Shown piece by piece: positions 8,123 through 15,408 of a stretch of DNA of 16,693 nucleotides. Within the stretch, counting starts at the first letter, position 1; each line of letters starts with the position of its first letter. This stretch comes from an uncultured Campylobacter sp. (GTDB lineage: Bacteria > Campylobacterota > Campylobacteria > Campylobacterales > Campylobacteraceae), in assembly GCF_937997405.1 (NCBI RefSeq), contig NZ_CALKTL010000044.1:1-16693 (forward strand). The letters run 5' to 3'. Below the pieces are notes generated by a model, which saw only the letters and a program-made list of their open reading frames with translations, was not told where the DNA came from and made no database searches. Made by a program: the position numbers and the translations under genes.

Positions 8123-9042
8123 GGTACTTTCTTACGTTAAACGATTTTAGCAAAGACGAGATAATCGAAATTTTAAATTTAGCCTTTGAGATTAAAAAAG
8201 AGGCCAAGGCGCGAAATTTCAAGCCATATTTGAAAGATCAAAAATTAGCGATGATATTTGAAAAAAGCTCGACCAGGACGCGAGTTAGTTTTGACGTGGG
8301 GATGAATGAGCTCGGCGGGCACGCGCTGTTTTTGAGCAGTCGCGACATACAGCTCGGGCGCGGCGAGCCGATCAAAGACACTGCGCGCGTGATTTCGCGA
8401 ATGTGCGATCTAATCATGGCGCGCGTAAATCGCCACGAGACGCTCATAGAGCTCGCGGAATTTAGCCGCGTGCCGGTGATAAACGGGCTAAGCGATAAAT
8501 TTCATCCCGTGCAGTTAATGGCGGATCTTATGACGATCGTGGAGTGCGGCACCTCAATTTCAAAGATAAAAGCCGCGTACGTGGGCGACGGCAACAATAT
8601 GACGCACTCGTGGCTTATGTTAGCCTCAAAGCTTGGATTTGAGCTGCGAGTAGCAACGCCCGTGGGCTATGAGGCGGATGCGCAAATTTTGGCGCAAGCG
8701 AGAGAAAATGCCGAAATTTCAGGCGCTAAAATTCTAACGGGATACGATATAAAAGAAGCCGTAAGGGGCACAAACGTCGTGACGACCGATACTTGGGTTT
8801 CGATGGGTCAAGAAGGCGAAAAGGAGCAAAGGATTCGCGATTTCGCGGGCTTTTGCGTGGATGAAAGCTTAATGGCTCTGGCCGAAAAAAACGCGATCTT
8901 TTTGCACTGCCTGCCGGCGTACCGCGGATACGAGGTGAACGAGGCCGTGTTTGAAGCGCATGCGGATGAAATTTTTGCAGAGGCGGAAAATCGCCTGCAC
9001 GCGCAAAAGGGCGTTATGGTCTGGCTGGATCAAAAAAGATAA
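8119..9042 (+). CDS. argF: Ornithine carbamoyltransferase
   Basis: Catalyses carbamoyl phosphate plus ornithine to citrulline in arginine biosynthesis, in the cytoplasm as a trimer. The carbamoyl-phosphate loop SSTRTR (50-55) is intact, as are HPVQ (129-132), DGNNMTHSW (157-165, ornithine-side domain), the DTWVSMGQE loop (224-232, SMG motif) and HCLP (263-266, catalytic Cys). Length is 307 residues, normal for the family. The SMG plus HCLPAYRGYEV pattern distinguishes it from aspartate carbamoyltransferase. The start codon overlaps the stop of the preceding small frame and has AAGGGAG four bases upstream. It leads a co-directional cluster with a DUF2603 gene, hemN and an iron-sulfur protein gene, an order that I recall from Campylobacter. 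No arginine operator is apparent. Confidence 0.96.
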   Translation: MRYFLTLNDFSKDEIIEILNLAFEIKKEAKARNFKPYLKDQKLAMIFEKSSTRTRVSFDVGMNELGGHALFLSSRDIQLGRGEPIKDTARVISRMCDLIMARVNRHETLIELAEFSRVPVINGLSDKFHPVQLMADLMTIVECGTSISKIKAAYVGDGNNMTHSWLMLASKLGFELRVATPVGYEADAQILAQARENAEISGAKILTGYDIKEAVRGTNVVTTDTWVSMGQEGEKEQRIRDFAGFCVDESLMALAEKNAIFLHCLPAYRGYEVNEAVFEAHADEIFAEAENRLHAQKGVMVWLDQKR

Positions 9043-9057
9043 ATTTTAGGAGAACGC

Positions 9058-9540
9058 ATGGAAGAAAAAGATAAAGCGTTAAAAAAGATCGACAAAGCGA
9101 GCGAATTTTTCGGGCTGGATAGCTCGAAAAGGACGGTTTTTGAAATTTCGCAGGGCGAAGACAACGAGAAAAAACTCACTCTAAAAAGCGGCTCGTGGAG
9201 CGACGAGGAGCCGTGGTTCGGCATAGACGAAAATAACGAAGTGCACACGATGATCTCGATAAAATCGCTTGCAAATCTCATCGCCGCGACCAAAAACGCG
9301 ATGCAGGAAAATTTTAACCTCAAGCTTGAGCGCTCGATTTTGCAGCATACGCCGGTGGATTTCGGCGACGCATGGATCGTGTGTATGGACGAGATCAGAA
9401 GGCTAACGGGCGCAAATCCGAGTGCGAAAAGATTAAGCTTAGACGTCGATGCCGTCGTCTCACGCGTAAAAAGTCTGCATCCAAACCTTTTTATCGACAT
9501 TGAAGAGCTTATCAAAACCAAGGCGGGCGGCCGTGAATAG
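9058..9540 (+). CDS. DUF2603 / UPF0763 family protein
   Basis: A 160-residue soluble protein of unknown function that I recognise as the DUF2603 (UPF0763) family, found in Campylobacter and Helicobacter. Family landmarks seen: EPWFGIDENNEVH (about 56-68), an alanine/asparagine-rich helix with QENFNLKLE (82-90), and a WIVCMDEI segment. There is no signal peptide or membrane segment. The ATG follows AGGAG (9048-9052) by five bases and lies 15 bases after argF. The stop codon overlaps the GTG start of hemN by 8 bases, so the two are likely coupled. The link between this family and haem or arginine synthesis is positional only. Confidence 0.82.
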   Translation: MEEKDKALKKIDKASEFFGLDSSKRTVFEISQGEDNEKKLTLKSGSWSDEEPWFGIDENNEVHTMISIKSLANLIAATKNAMQENFNLKLERSILQHTPVDFGDAWIVCMDEIRRLTGANPSAKRLSLDVDAVVSRVKSLHPNLFIDIEELIKTKAGGRE

Positions 9541-10897
9541 CATAGACTTCGACGCTTACGCGAAATTTTCGCGCCCGGGGCCTCGCTACACGAGCTATCC
9601 GACCGCTTTGGAATTTAGCGAAAACTTCAGTTACGACGGGTATTTGAACGAGCTGAAAAATCAGAAAAGCTCCACGCCGCTGTCGCTTTACTTTCACATG
9701 CCGTTTTGCCGCTCCGCCTGTTATTTTTGCGGCTGCAACGTAATCTACACCGGCAAGCGCGACAAGATGGATCGGTATTTGGACTATATCGAGCGCGAAA
9801 TGCAAATTTTAAGCGGCGTCGTGGACGGCTCGCGGCAAGTCGTGCAGATGCACTTCGGCGGCGGTACGCCTACGTATTTTAGCGCCGAACAGCTTGCGCG
9901 CCACATAAAAAATATCAAAAAATATTTTAAAAATTTCAGCCCTGAAGCCGAGATCAGCTGCGAGATCGATCCGCGATTTTTAAATGCCGAGCAGCTTGAC
10001 GTGCTCGTTTCTAACGGCTTTAACCGCATCAGCTACGGCGTGCAGGACTTCGACGAGCGCGTGCAAAAGGAGATCCACCGCATCCAGCCTTTTGAGCTTA
10101 CTAGGGACGTCATAGCCATGGCTCGCGAGAGGGGGATAAAATCGATAAATATGGATCTCATTTACGGTCTTCCGTATCAGAGCCTAGCTAGCTTTAAGCG
10201 CACGCTGGAGCTTGCGCTTTCGCTTGATCCGGACCGCTTTGCGATCTTTAACTACGCGCACGTGCCGTGGATCAAAAAATCTATGCGTAAATTTGACGAG
10301 ACGACCCTGCCCGAGCCCAAAGTGAAGCTTGAAATTTTGAAATTTACACACGATTTTTTGAGCGCGAACGGATATGAGATGATCGGCATGGATCACTACT
10401 CAAAGCCCGAAGACGAGCTTCATACCGCGCTTAAAAACGGCTCGCTACACCGCAATTTCCAGGGCTATACGACCAAGGGCGGCGCCGATCTGATCGGCAT
10501 CGGGCTAACTAGCATCGGCGAGGGCGTGCGCCACTACGCGCAAAATTTCAAAGATATGGACGCTTACGAGGCCGCGATAGATGCGGGCAGGCTGCCGTAT
10601 TGCAGGGGCGTTTTGCTAAATGAAGAGGATCTGCTGCGCAAAGAGGTGATTATGGGGCTGATGAGTAATTTTTGCGTAGATATAGAGGCGATCGAGGAGA
10701 AATTTAAGATAAAATTTTTCGAGCATTTCGGCGCGAGCCTAAAGCAGCTTGAGGCGCTAAAGGATTTCGTACAAGTCTCGCCGCATAGAATTTCAGTAAC
10801 GCCTACCGGCACGCTTTTGATCCGCAATATCGCGATGTGCTTTGATGAGTATATGGGTAAAAATTTGGGCGAGAAGCGCTTTTCTAAAACTGTTTAA
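9533..10897 (+). CDS. hemN: Oxygen-independent coproporphyrinogen III oxidase (radical SAM)
   Basis: Converts coproporphyrinogen III to protoporphyrinogen IX without oxygen, a step of haem synthesis suited to microaerobic or anaerobic growth. The radical SAM cluster motif with the extra cysteine typical of HemN is CRSACYFCGC (C59, C63, C66, C68). Supporting motifs are the N-terminal RPGPRYTSYPTA, MHFGGGTPTYF (SAM methionine site), SYGVQDF and the GIGLTSIG segment near the C-terminal third. HemN proper, rather than HemW, is supported by the fourth cysteine and the N-terminal block. I chose GTG 9533 (454 residues): AAGG lies nine bases upstream and VNSIDFDAYAKFSRPG aligns with normal HemN beginnings, whereas the upstream TTG at 9500 adds residues out of keeping with the family. 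Confidence 0.95.
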   Translation: MNSIDFDAYAKFSRPGPRYTSYPTALEFSENFSYDGYLNELKNQKSSTPLSLYFHMPFCRSACYFCGCNVIYTGKRDKMDRYLDYIEREMQILSGVVDGSRQVVQMHFGGGTPTYFSAEQLARHIKNIKKYFKNFSPEAEISCEIDPRFLNAEQLDVLVSNGFNRISYGVQDFDERVQKEIHRIQPFELTRDVIAMARERGIKSINMDLIYGLPYQSLASFKRTLELALSLDPDRFAIFNYAHVPWIKKSMRKFDETTLPEPKVKLEILKFTHDFLSANGYEMIGMDHYSKPEDELHTALKNGSLHRNFQGYTTKGGADLIGIGLTSIGEGVRHYAQNFKDMDAYEAAIDAGRLPYCRGVLLNEEDLLRKEVIMGLMSNFCVDIEAIEEKFKIKFFEHFGASLKQLEALKDFVQVSPHRISVTPTGTLLIRNIAMCFDEYMGKNLGEKRFSKTV

Positions 10898-10908
10898 GCG
10901 GCGCGGCT

Positions 10909-12213
10909 ATGAGTAAGGCAAAGCTTGGAGCATTCGATTTTGCGGCACTTAGCGAGCGTTGCGTAAAATGTGGTAAATGTATCCAAGTCTGCACGGTTCA
11001 TGGTATTAACGGCGATGAAGTAACGAGCCCGCGCGGATTTGTGGATCTTTTGGGCGCTTACGGCAGGAATGAACTAAAGCTTGATAAAAACGCTAAGAAA
11101 ATTTTTGAGAGCTGCTTTTTATGCACCAACTGCGTAGATATTTGCGGCGAGTCTTTGCCCATAGATACGGCAATCGAGAATGTTCGCGCACGCATTGCGG
11201 AAAAATTTGGCATCGCGTGGTACAAAAAAGCTGCGTTTTGGCTGCTCGGGCACCGCAAAGCGCTGGATCTAGCAGCAGCGCTTGGATACGTGTTTCTTAG
11301 CTGTGGCTTTAAGATGCGAAAAGATACGCAAAGCTCTATGTCGCCTAGATTTGGCTTACCACTACTTAAAAAAGAGCGCCTGCTGCCTGCTCCTGCGAAA
11401 AAAAGCTTTATGAACTCTCACGCAGAATTTATCGACAACGGCGGCGAAAAAACTATCGGAATTTTTATAGGCTGCATGGCAAACTACGCTTACACGGGCG
11501 TAGGCGAGGCGGTTTTACATATCGCGCGAGCGCTAAAGCTAAACGTAAATTTAATGAAGGAACAAGCCTGTTGCGGTGCTCCTGCGTATTTTACGGGAGA
11601 TTTTGCAGCGGTTGAACGCGTGGCAAAATTTAATATAGCATATTTCGAAAAAGCTCTGCCTGCTCTTGATGCGATTATAGTGCCCGAGGCTACGTGCTCT
11701 GCAATGCTGCGGGTGGATTACGCGCATTTTTTTGAAAACGAGCCGCAATGGAAAGCCCGTGCGCAAAAGCTTGCGAGTAAAATTTTTATGGCGAGCGAAT
11801 ACTTTTATAAATTTACAAACTTAAGTGATCTTTTGATGCGCCGCGGCAAAAGGGCTTTAGCGATTACTTATCACGATCCGTGCCATGCCCGCAAAATGCA
11901 GGGTATTTGGAAAGAACCGCGCGGCTTGCTCGCTCAGAACTACGAAATAACCGAGATGGATGAGCCTAATAAATGCTGCGGATTTGGCGGTGTGACGATG
12001 CAGACCGAGCGTTACGAGCTCGCGCGTGAAGCAGGATTAGCTAAGGCGCGTGCAATGGCAGATCTGCCTGTGCGCGTAGTCTCCGCCGAGTGCAGCGCGT
12101 GCAGGATGCAGCTAAATAATTCGCTTTTTTTAAGCAGCTCGCAGACGAGGTGCGTAAATCCGCTAGAGCTCATCGCTGAAGCGCTTATGGGCGAGGAAAA
12201 TTCCAATGGATAA
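10909..12213 (+). CDS. GlcF-like (Fe-S)-binding oxidoreductase subunit with two CCG domains
   Basis: A 434-residue iron-sulfur protein of the GlcF/heterodisulfide-reductase-D-like family; members pass electrons from a flavoprotein partner (glycolate, lactate or another 2-hydroxyacid dehydrogenase). Two 4Fe-4S motifs are clear: CVKCGKCIQVC (C18, C21, C24, C28) and CFLCTNCVDIC (C69, C72, C75, C79). Two CCG domains follow, with ACCGAPAYFTG (C221-C222) and KCCGFGG (C356-C357), plus accessory cysteines C189, C263, C325, C395 and C398. No flavoprotein partner is adjacent in this window, so the substrate is not known. It starts 11 bases after hemN with only a poor ribosome site. The same family follows hemN in C. 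jejuni, as I recall, which suggests an electron-transfer role related to anaerobic metabolism; that is inference. Confidence 0.88.
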   Translation: MSKAKLGAFDFAALSERCVKCGKCIQVCTVHGINGDEVTSPRGFVDLLGAYGRNELKLDKNAKKIFESCFLCTNCVDICGESLPIDTAIENVRARIAEKFGIAWYKKAAFWLLGHRKALDLAAALGYVFLSCGFKMRKDTQSSMSPRFGLPLLKKERLLPAPAKKSFMNSHAEFIDNGGEKTIGIFIGCMANYAYTGVGEAVLHIARALKLNVNLMKEQACCGAPAYFTGDFAAVERVAKFNIAYFEKALPALDAIIVPEATCSAMLRVDYAHFFENEPQWKARAQKLASKIFMASEYFYKFTNLSDLLMRRGKRALAITYHDPCHARKMQGIWKEPRGLLAQNYEITEMDEPNKCCGFGGVTMQTERYELAREAGLAKARAMADLPVRVVSAECSACRMQLNNSLFLSSSQTRCVNPLELIAEALMGEENSNG

Positions 12214-12307
12214 ATTTTGCGTTTTAGAAGCTCCTGCATTTCGCCGGCTTTTTACTCAATTCAAATCCTGGGGTAAAATTCTGTGCTTTTTAAATTTTGG
12301 TTTTTAA
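12206..12307 (+). CDS. Possible small overlapping ORF (33 aa)
   Basis: An ATG inside the last codons of the GlcF-like gene (ATGGATAA overlap) opens a 33-codon frame, MDKFCVLEAP through to LCFLNFGF. The 8-base overlap is the same style as the coupled starts elsewhere in this cluster, but the product is short, unrecognised and ends in AT-rich DNA. It may be the remnant beginning of a lost downstream gene, or chance. Confidence 0.2.
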   Translation: MDKFCVLEAPAFRRLFTQFKSWGKILCFLNFGF

Positions 12308-12827
12308 AAATTATGATTAAATTTTATCGTTAGCTTGCAGAGGTTATGGTCTACACTTTTGAGCTTTCTGATATATCAGCCTGAAGTGGCGTGCGGTGGA
12401 ACCCATAGGCTTTGCTGCTGCGGTGGGGCTGATTAATATGATTTTAAATACTAAAATTTTGTAGTTTAGAATTTTAGCTGAGGGATTTGCGCAAAATTTT
12501 TAAGGAGTTGAATTGTAAGATGGATTTTGGCAGAATTTTAATTTTACGTGGCATTATTTGAAGTTCTATGGAATTTGCGACTAATGGCTGGAATTTTGAT
12601 TTATTGATTTGCGCGGATTTGCTTGGCGCAGCAGGCTTAAAGCGCGAATTTTGAATTTCACAAAATTTTAAGTTAGTTGCCTATGCTTCTTGCACTTCGC
12701 GGTTTCGACGTTGCGGCAAAATTTCTTTCAAAAATGCCAAAGTATGCATAAAATATACTCACAATTTTTAGCACGAGATATTTGGCAAAAAGGCTAAGCT
12801 AGCGAGATCATGGATTTAAATTTAATT
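12308..12827. other. Gene-poor AT-rich spacer
   Basis: About 520 bases without a convincing gene on either strand. It is studded with AAATTT-type words common in this genome. It holds a perfect 12-base palindrome, CTGATATATCAG (12368-12379), and arms ATCAGCC/GGCTGAT (12375-12381 and 12427-12433) that could form an alternative, longer stem. One stretch (12381-12464) reads as a short hydrophobic peptide without a start. No insertion sequence, tRNA, CRISPR or terminator with a clear stem and T run is visible. Confidence 0.5.
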
Positions 12828-13040
12828 TTATTCTTGCTCTTTTGCGTCATCTTCAGAGTCCAGCTTTGCTTCTTCGATCAAGAGCCTGTTGGCTTCGGTA
12901 GCCTTTTTTATCTCGCTTAAGTTTTCTTCTATCTTATTTAAGCGCTTTTCAAGGGTATTTAGACGCTTTTCGGAGCGGGAGATAAAATAATAAATCAAAT
13001 AAATCATAAAAACTATTATGATCCAAGGTACGATTTTCAT
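12828..13040 (-). CDS. Small membrane-anchored coiled-coil protein, unknown function
   Basis: A 70-residue protein on the reverse strand. Residues 1-20 or so (MKIVPWIIIVFMIYLIYYFI) form one membrane segment; the rest is a heptad-like charged helix (RLNTLEKRLNKIEENLSEIK) and an acidic tail DSEDDAKEQE. A longer frame extends upstream to 13124, but I chose the ATG at 13038-13040 because AAGGA lies seven bases before it and because the membrane segment then sits at the N-terminus. An extended -10 promoter (13072-13080) lies just upstream. The layout recalls small topology or scaffold proteins of the cell envelope, but I cannot name a family. It is divergent from the tRNA-tuf locus. Confidence 0.65.
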   Translation of the reverse strand: MKIVPWIIIVFMIYLIYYFISRSEKRLNTLEKRLNKIEENLSEIKKATEANRLLIEEAKLDSEDDAKEQE

Positions 13041-13071
13041 ATAAAATTCCTTAAAATTTAAAATTGCGCGC

Positions 13072-13100
13072 ATTATAGCAGAAATTTTATGAAATTTTAA
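13072..13100 (-). promoter_or_regulatory. Promoter of the small membrane protein gene (extended -10)
   Basis: On the reverse strand, TGCTATAAT (plus 13072-13080) is a perfect extended -10 element. Seventeen bases upstream lies TTAAAA (plus 13095-13100), a 4/6 match to the -35 consensus. The predicted start of transcription is about 25 bases before the chosen ATG. Confidence 0.6.
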
Positions 13101-13117
13101 AATAGGCTGTTTTAGCC

Positions 13118-13146
13118 TTGACAATTGGGGATTTTTCGGTTATAAT
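13118..13146 (+). promoter_or_regulatory. Sigma-70 promoter of the tRNA-tuf locus (perfect consensus)
   Basis: TTGACA (13118-13123), a 17-base spacer, then TATAAT (13141-13146): both hexamers match the consensus exactly. It lies 20 bases before the first tRNA, so transcription should begin only about a dozen bases before tRNA-Thr. It probably drives the four tRNAs and tuf. The strength fits a stable-RNA promoter. Confidence 0.85.
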
Positions 13147-13166
13147 TGCCACTTCAATTTCAAAAT

Positions 13167-13242
13167 GCTGGTGTAGCTCAGCTGGTAGAGCTACTGCCTT
13201 GTAAGCAGTGGGTCGGCGGTTCGATCCCGTCCACCAGCTCCA
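13167..13242 (+). tRNA. tRNA-Thr (anticodon TGT)
   Basis: Seventy-six bases with encoded CCA. The acceptor GCTGGTG pairs with CACCAGC, the anticodon stem ACTGC/GCAGT encloses the loop CTTGTAA (anticodon TGT), and the T arm is GGCGG-TTCGATC-CCGTC with one wobble. It is first of four tRNAs before tuf. Confidence 0.97.
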
Positions 13243-13278
13243 TTTTTTGTAACAGTGTTTGACCAGATTTCATCAAAG

Positions 13279-13363
<85 letters not shown>

Positions 13364-13375
13364 TGAATTTTTGAT

Positions 13376-13452
13376 GCGGGATTAGCTCAGTTGGCTAGAG
13401 CATCAGCCTTCCAAGCTGAGGGTCGCGGGTTCGAGCCCCGTTTCCCGCTCCA
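13376..13452 (+). tRNA. tRNA-Gly (anticodon TCC)
   Basis: Seventy-seven bases with encoded CCA. Acceptor strands are GCGGGAT and TTCCCGC, which leaves a T-T mismatch at the seventh pair. The anticodon stem CAGC/GCTG encloses CTTCCAA (anticodon TCC). The T stem GCGGG/CCCGT has one G-T wobble. The fold is otherwise normal. Confidence 0.95.
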
Positions 13453-13565
13453 CCATTTAGGTTTACTGGGAGCTGTAAAACTTAACTGCTTTTATATGCT
13501 TACATAATCTAAATTTTGGTCGCATTGTTGGGTATTGGTAGCGATTTCTCTTTGCCTGAGTTTAG

Positions 13566-13640
<75 letters not shown>

Positions 13641-13696
13641 TAAAATAGAGTCGCTTAGTTTGTTGTGTAATCCACAAATCAATAACGGAGGATATG

Positions 13697-14896
13697 ATGG
13701 CTAAAGAAAAATTTAATCGTAACAAGCCACACGTAAACATTGGTACCATCGGTCACGTTGACCATGGTAAGACTACTTTGACAGCTGCTATTTCTGCTGT
13801 TCTTTCCAGGAAGGGTCTAGCCGAGCTAAAAGACTACGACAATATCGATAACGCTCCAGAGGAAAAAGAGCGCGGTATTACTATCGCTACGTCTCACATC
13901 GAATATGAGACCGAGAAGCGTCACTATGCTCACGTTGACTGCCCTGGTCACGCCGACTACGTAAAAAATATGATTACCGGTGCGGCTCAGATGGATGGCG
14001 CTATTTTAGTTGTTTCCGCTGCAGATGGTCCTATGCCTCAAACTCGCGAGCATATCTTGCTTTCTCGCCAGGTAGGCGTTCCTTATATCGTAGTTTTCCT
14101 AAACAAAACCGATATGGTCGATGATCCGGATCTTTTAGAGCTAGTTGAAGAGGAAGTTAGAGATCTTTTAAAAGAGTATAAATTCCCTGGCGACGAGACC
14201 CCAATCATTAAGGGCTCTGCTCTTAAGGCTCTTGAGGAAGCTAAGGCCGGACAAGACGGCGAATGGTCTGCAAAGATTATGGAGCTTATGGACGCGGTTG
14301 ATAGCTATATTCCAACTCCTGTTCGAGATACTGATAAAGATTTCCTTCTTCCGATCGAAGATATTTTCTCGATTTCCGGTCGCGGTACCGTTGTAACCGG
14401 TAGAATCGAAAAAGGTATCGTTAAAGTTGGCGATACTATCGAGATCGTAGGTATTAAACCTACTCAGACTACTACCGTCACTGGCGTTGAGATGTTTAGA
14501 AAAGAGATGGATCAAGGTGAAGCCGGCGATAACGTAGGTGTTTTATTGCGCGGTACTAAAAAAGAGGAAGTAGAGCGCGGTATGGTTCTATGCAAACCTA
14601 AATCGATCACTCCTCATACTAAATTTGAGGGCGAGGTTTATATCCTAACTAAAGAAGAGGGCGGACGCCATACTCCATTCTTTAATAATTATAGACCGCA
14701 GTTTTACGTTCGTACTACAGATGTTACCGGTTCGATTACTCTTCCTGAGGGAACCGAGATGGTAATGCCTGGCGACAACGTTAAAATTACCGTTGAGCTA
14801 ATTGCTCCGATCGCTCTTGAGCAAGGTACTCGCTTCGCGATTCGCGAAGGCGGTCATACCGTAGGTTCAGGCGTCGTTTCGAAAATCATCGCTTAA
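13697..14896 (+). CDS. tuf: Elongation factor Tu
   Basis: The GTPase that delivers aminoacyl-tRNA to the ribosomal A site. GTP-binding motifs: GHVDHGKT (19-26, P loop), DCPGHADY (81-88, with the switch-region histidine), NKTD (136-139) and SALKAL as the base-recognition loop. The effector segment KERGITIATSHIEY and the C-terminal domain (PFFNNYRPQFYVRTTDVTG, ending GSGVVSKIIA) are complete; 399 residues is standard. I chose the second of two adjacent ATG codons (13697): GGAGG (13687-13691) is then five bases away and the protein begins MAKEKFNR as in homologues, whereas 13694 would leave two bases. A small hairpin (TTGTG 13663-13667 with CACAA 13673-13677) precedes the ribosome site. A strong terminator follows the stop. 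Confidence 0.98.
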   Translation: MAKEKFNRNKPHVNIGTIGHVDHGKTTLTAAISAVLSRKGLAELKDYDNIDNAPEEKERGITIATSHIEYETEKRHYAHVDCPGHADYVKNMITGAAQMDGAILVVSAADGPMPQTREHILLSRQVGVPYIVVFLNKTDMVDDPDLLELVEEEVRDLLKEYKFPGDETPIIKGSALKALEEAKAGQDGEWSAKIMELMDAVDSYIPTPVRDTDKDFLLPIEDIFSISGRGTVVTGRIEKGIVKVGDTIEIVGIKPTQTTTVTGVEMFRKEMDQGEAGDNVGVLLRGTKKEEVERGMVLCKPKSITPHTKFEGEVYILTKEEGGRHTPFFNNYRPQFYVRTTDVTGSITLPEGTEMVMPGDNVKITVELIAPIALEQGTRFAIREGGHTVGSGVVSKIIA

Positions 14897-14902
14897 TTTT
14901 TT

Positions 14903-14936
14903 GCAAGTGGAATTTTAAAATTCCACTTGCTTTTTT
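14903..14936 (+). terminator. Rho-independent terminator between tuf and rpmG
   Basis: A perfect 14-base inverted repeat: GCAAGTGGAATTTT (14903-14916) followed directly by its reverse complement (14917-14930), then six T (14931-14936). The innermost AT pairs would form the loop. An upstream run of T (complement A) means it might act weakly on the other strand too. Confidence 0.9.
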
Positions 14937-14951
14937 ATTCAAGGAAACCAA

Positions 14952-15125
14952 ATGGCAAAGAATTCAAGTAGAGTAAAGGTCGGATTAAAATGCTCCGAAA
15001 GTGGCGATATTAACTATACTACTTATAAAAACAGCAAAACTACGACCGAAAAACTAGAACTTAAAAAATATTGCCCTAGATTAAAAAAGCATACGCTTCA
15101 TAAAGAAGTCAAGTTAAAAGGCTAA
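14952..15125 (+). CDS. rpmG: Ribosomal protein L33 (bL33)
   Basis: A 57-residue basic protein of the large ribosomal subunit. It starts MAKNSSRVKVGLKC and contains the family's KNSKTTTEKLELKKYCPRLKKHT block. Zinc-binding L33 proteins carry two Cys pairs; here only one cysteine remains at each place (C14 and C41), in the contexts LKCSESGD and KYCPRLKKH, so zinc binding may be lost or weakened. It has AAGGAA ahead of the ATG and lies 16 bases after the tuf terminator, followed at once by tRNA-Trp and secE. Confidence 0.95.
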   Translation: MAKNSSRVKVGLKCSESGDINYTTYKNSKTTTEKLELKKYCPRLKKHTLHKEVKLKG

Positions 15126-15132
15126 TTGTTAT

Positions 15133-15208
15133 AGGGCAATAGCTCCAACGGTAGAGCGCCGGATTCCAAATCCGATGGTTGGGGGTTCGAATCCCTCTTG
15201 CCCTGCCA
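15133..15208 (+). tRNA. tRNA-Trp (anticodon CCA)
   Basis: Seventy-six bases with encoded CCA. The acceptor AGGGCAA pairs with TTGCCCT, discriminator G is as expected for tryptophan, and the anticodon loop TTCCAAA carries CCA. It sits seven bases after rpmG and 12 bases before secE, inside one transcription unit, so it must be cut out of a mixed mRNA-tRNA transcript. Confidence 0.97.
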
Positions 15209-15220
15209 CGAGGATTGGGT

Positions 15221-15394
15221 ATGGAAAAAGTAAAAGAGTATTATAAACAAGCAAAAGTAGAGTTAGATAAGGTAATTTTTCCGACTAAAGATCAAACTAA
15301 AACAGCATATATCTCTGTAGTAGTCGTAGTCGTAGTTATCGCACTGTTTTTAGCGCTAGTGGATCTGATTATGTCCGCTTTGATAACGGCCTAA
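15221..15394 (+). CDS. secE: Preprotein translocase subunit SecE
   Basis: A 57-residue single-span SecE, the clamp around SecY in the inner-membrane protein channel. The N-terminal amphipathic part (MEKVKEYYKQAKVELDKVIFPTK) includes the conserved E-K-x-x-x-P-T-K-type segment, followed by one hydrophobic span from about 29 to 52 that contains seven valines in a row. An in-frame longer start at 15179 lies inside tRNA-Trp and is rejected: its MGVRIPLALP extension is translated tRNA. GAGGA lies six bases upstream of ATG 15221. Confidence 0.95.
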   Translation: MEKVKEYYKQAKVELDKVIFPTKDQTKTAYISVVVVVVVIALFLALVDLIMSALITA

Positions 15395-15408
15395 GTAAGG
15401 ATCGTAAT

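Noticed and set aside
9030..9521. Reverse-strand 163-residue ORF opposite the DUF2603 gene
   Set aside because: It mirrors a recognised forward gene with good ribosome site and family motifs; the reverse product is serine/leucine-rich shadow sequence.
12346..12464. A possible frameshifted membrane peptide (MVYTFELSDIS then LKWRAVEPIGFAAAVGLINM)
   Set aside because: It would need a shift, is under 40 residues, has a poor ribosome site, and I recognise no family.
12500..12560. AAGGAG followed by a short frame near 12520
   Set aside because: The frame closes after about 17 codons and shows nothing recognisable.
15179..15220. Longer SecE start with MGVRIPLALP
   Set aside because: These residues are translated tRNA-Trp sequence; the ATG at 15221 has a good ribosome site.
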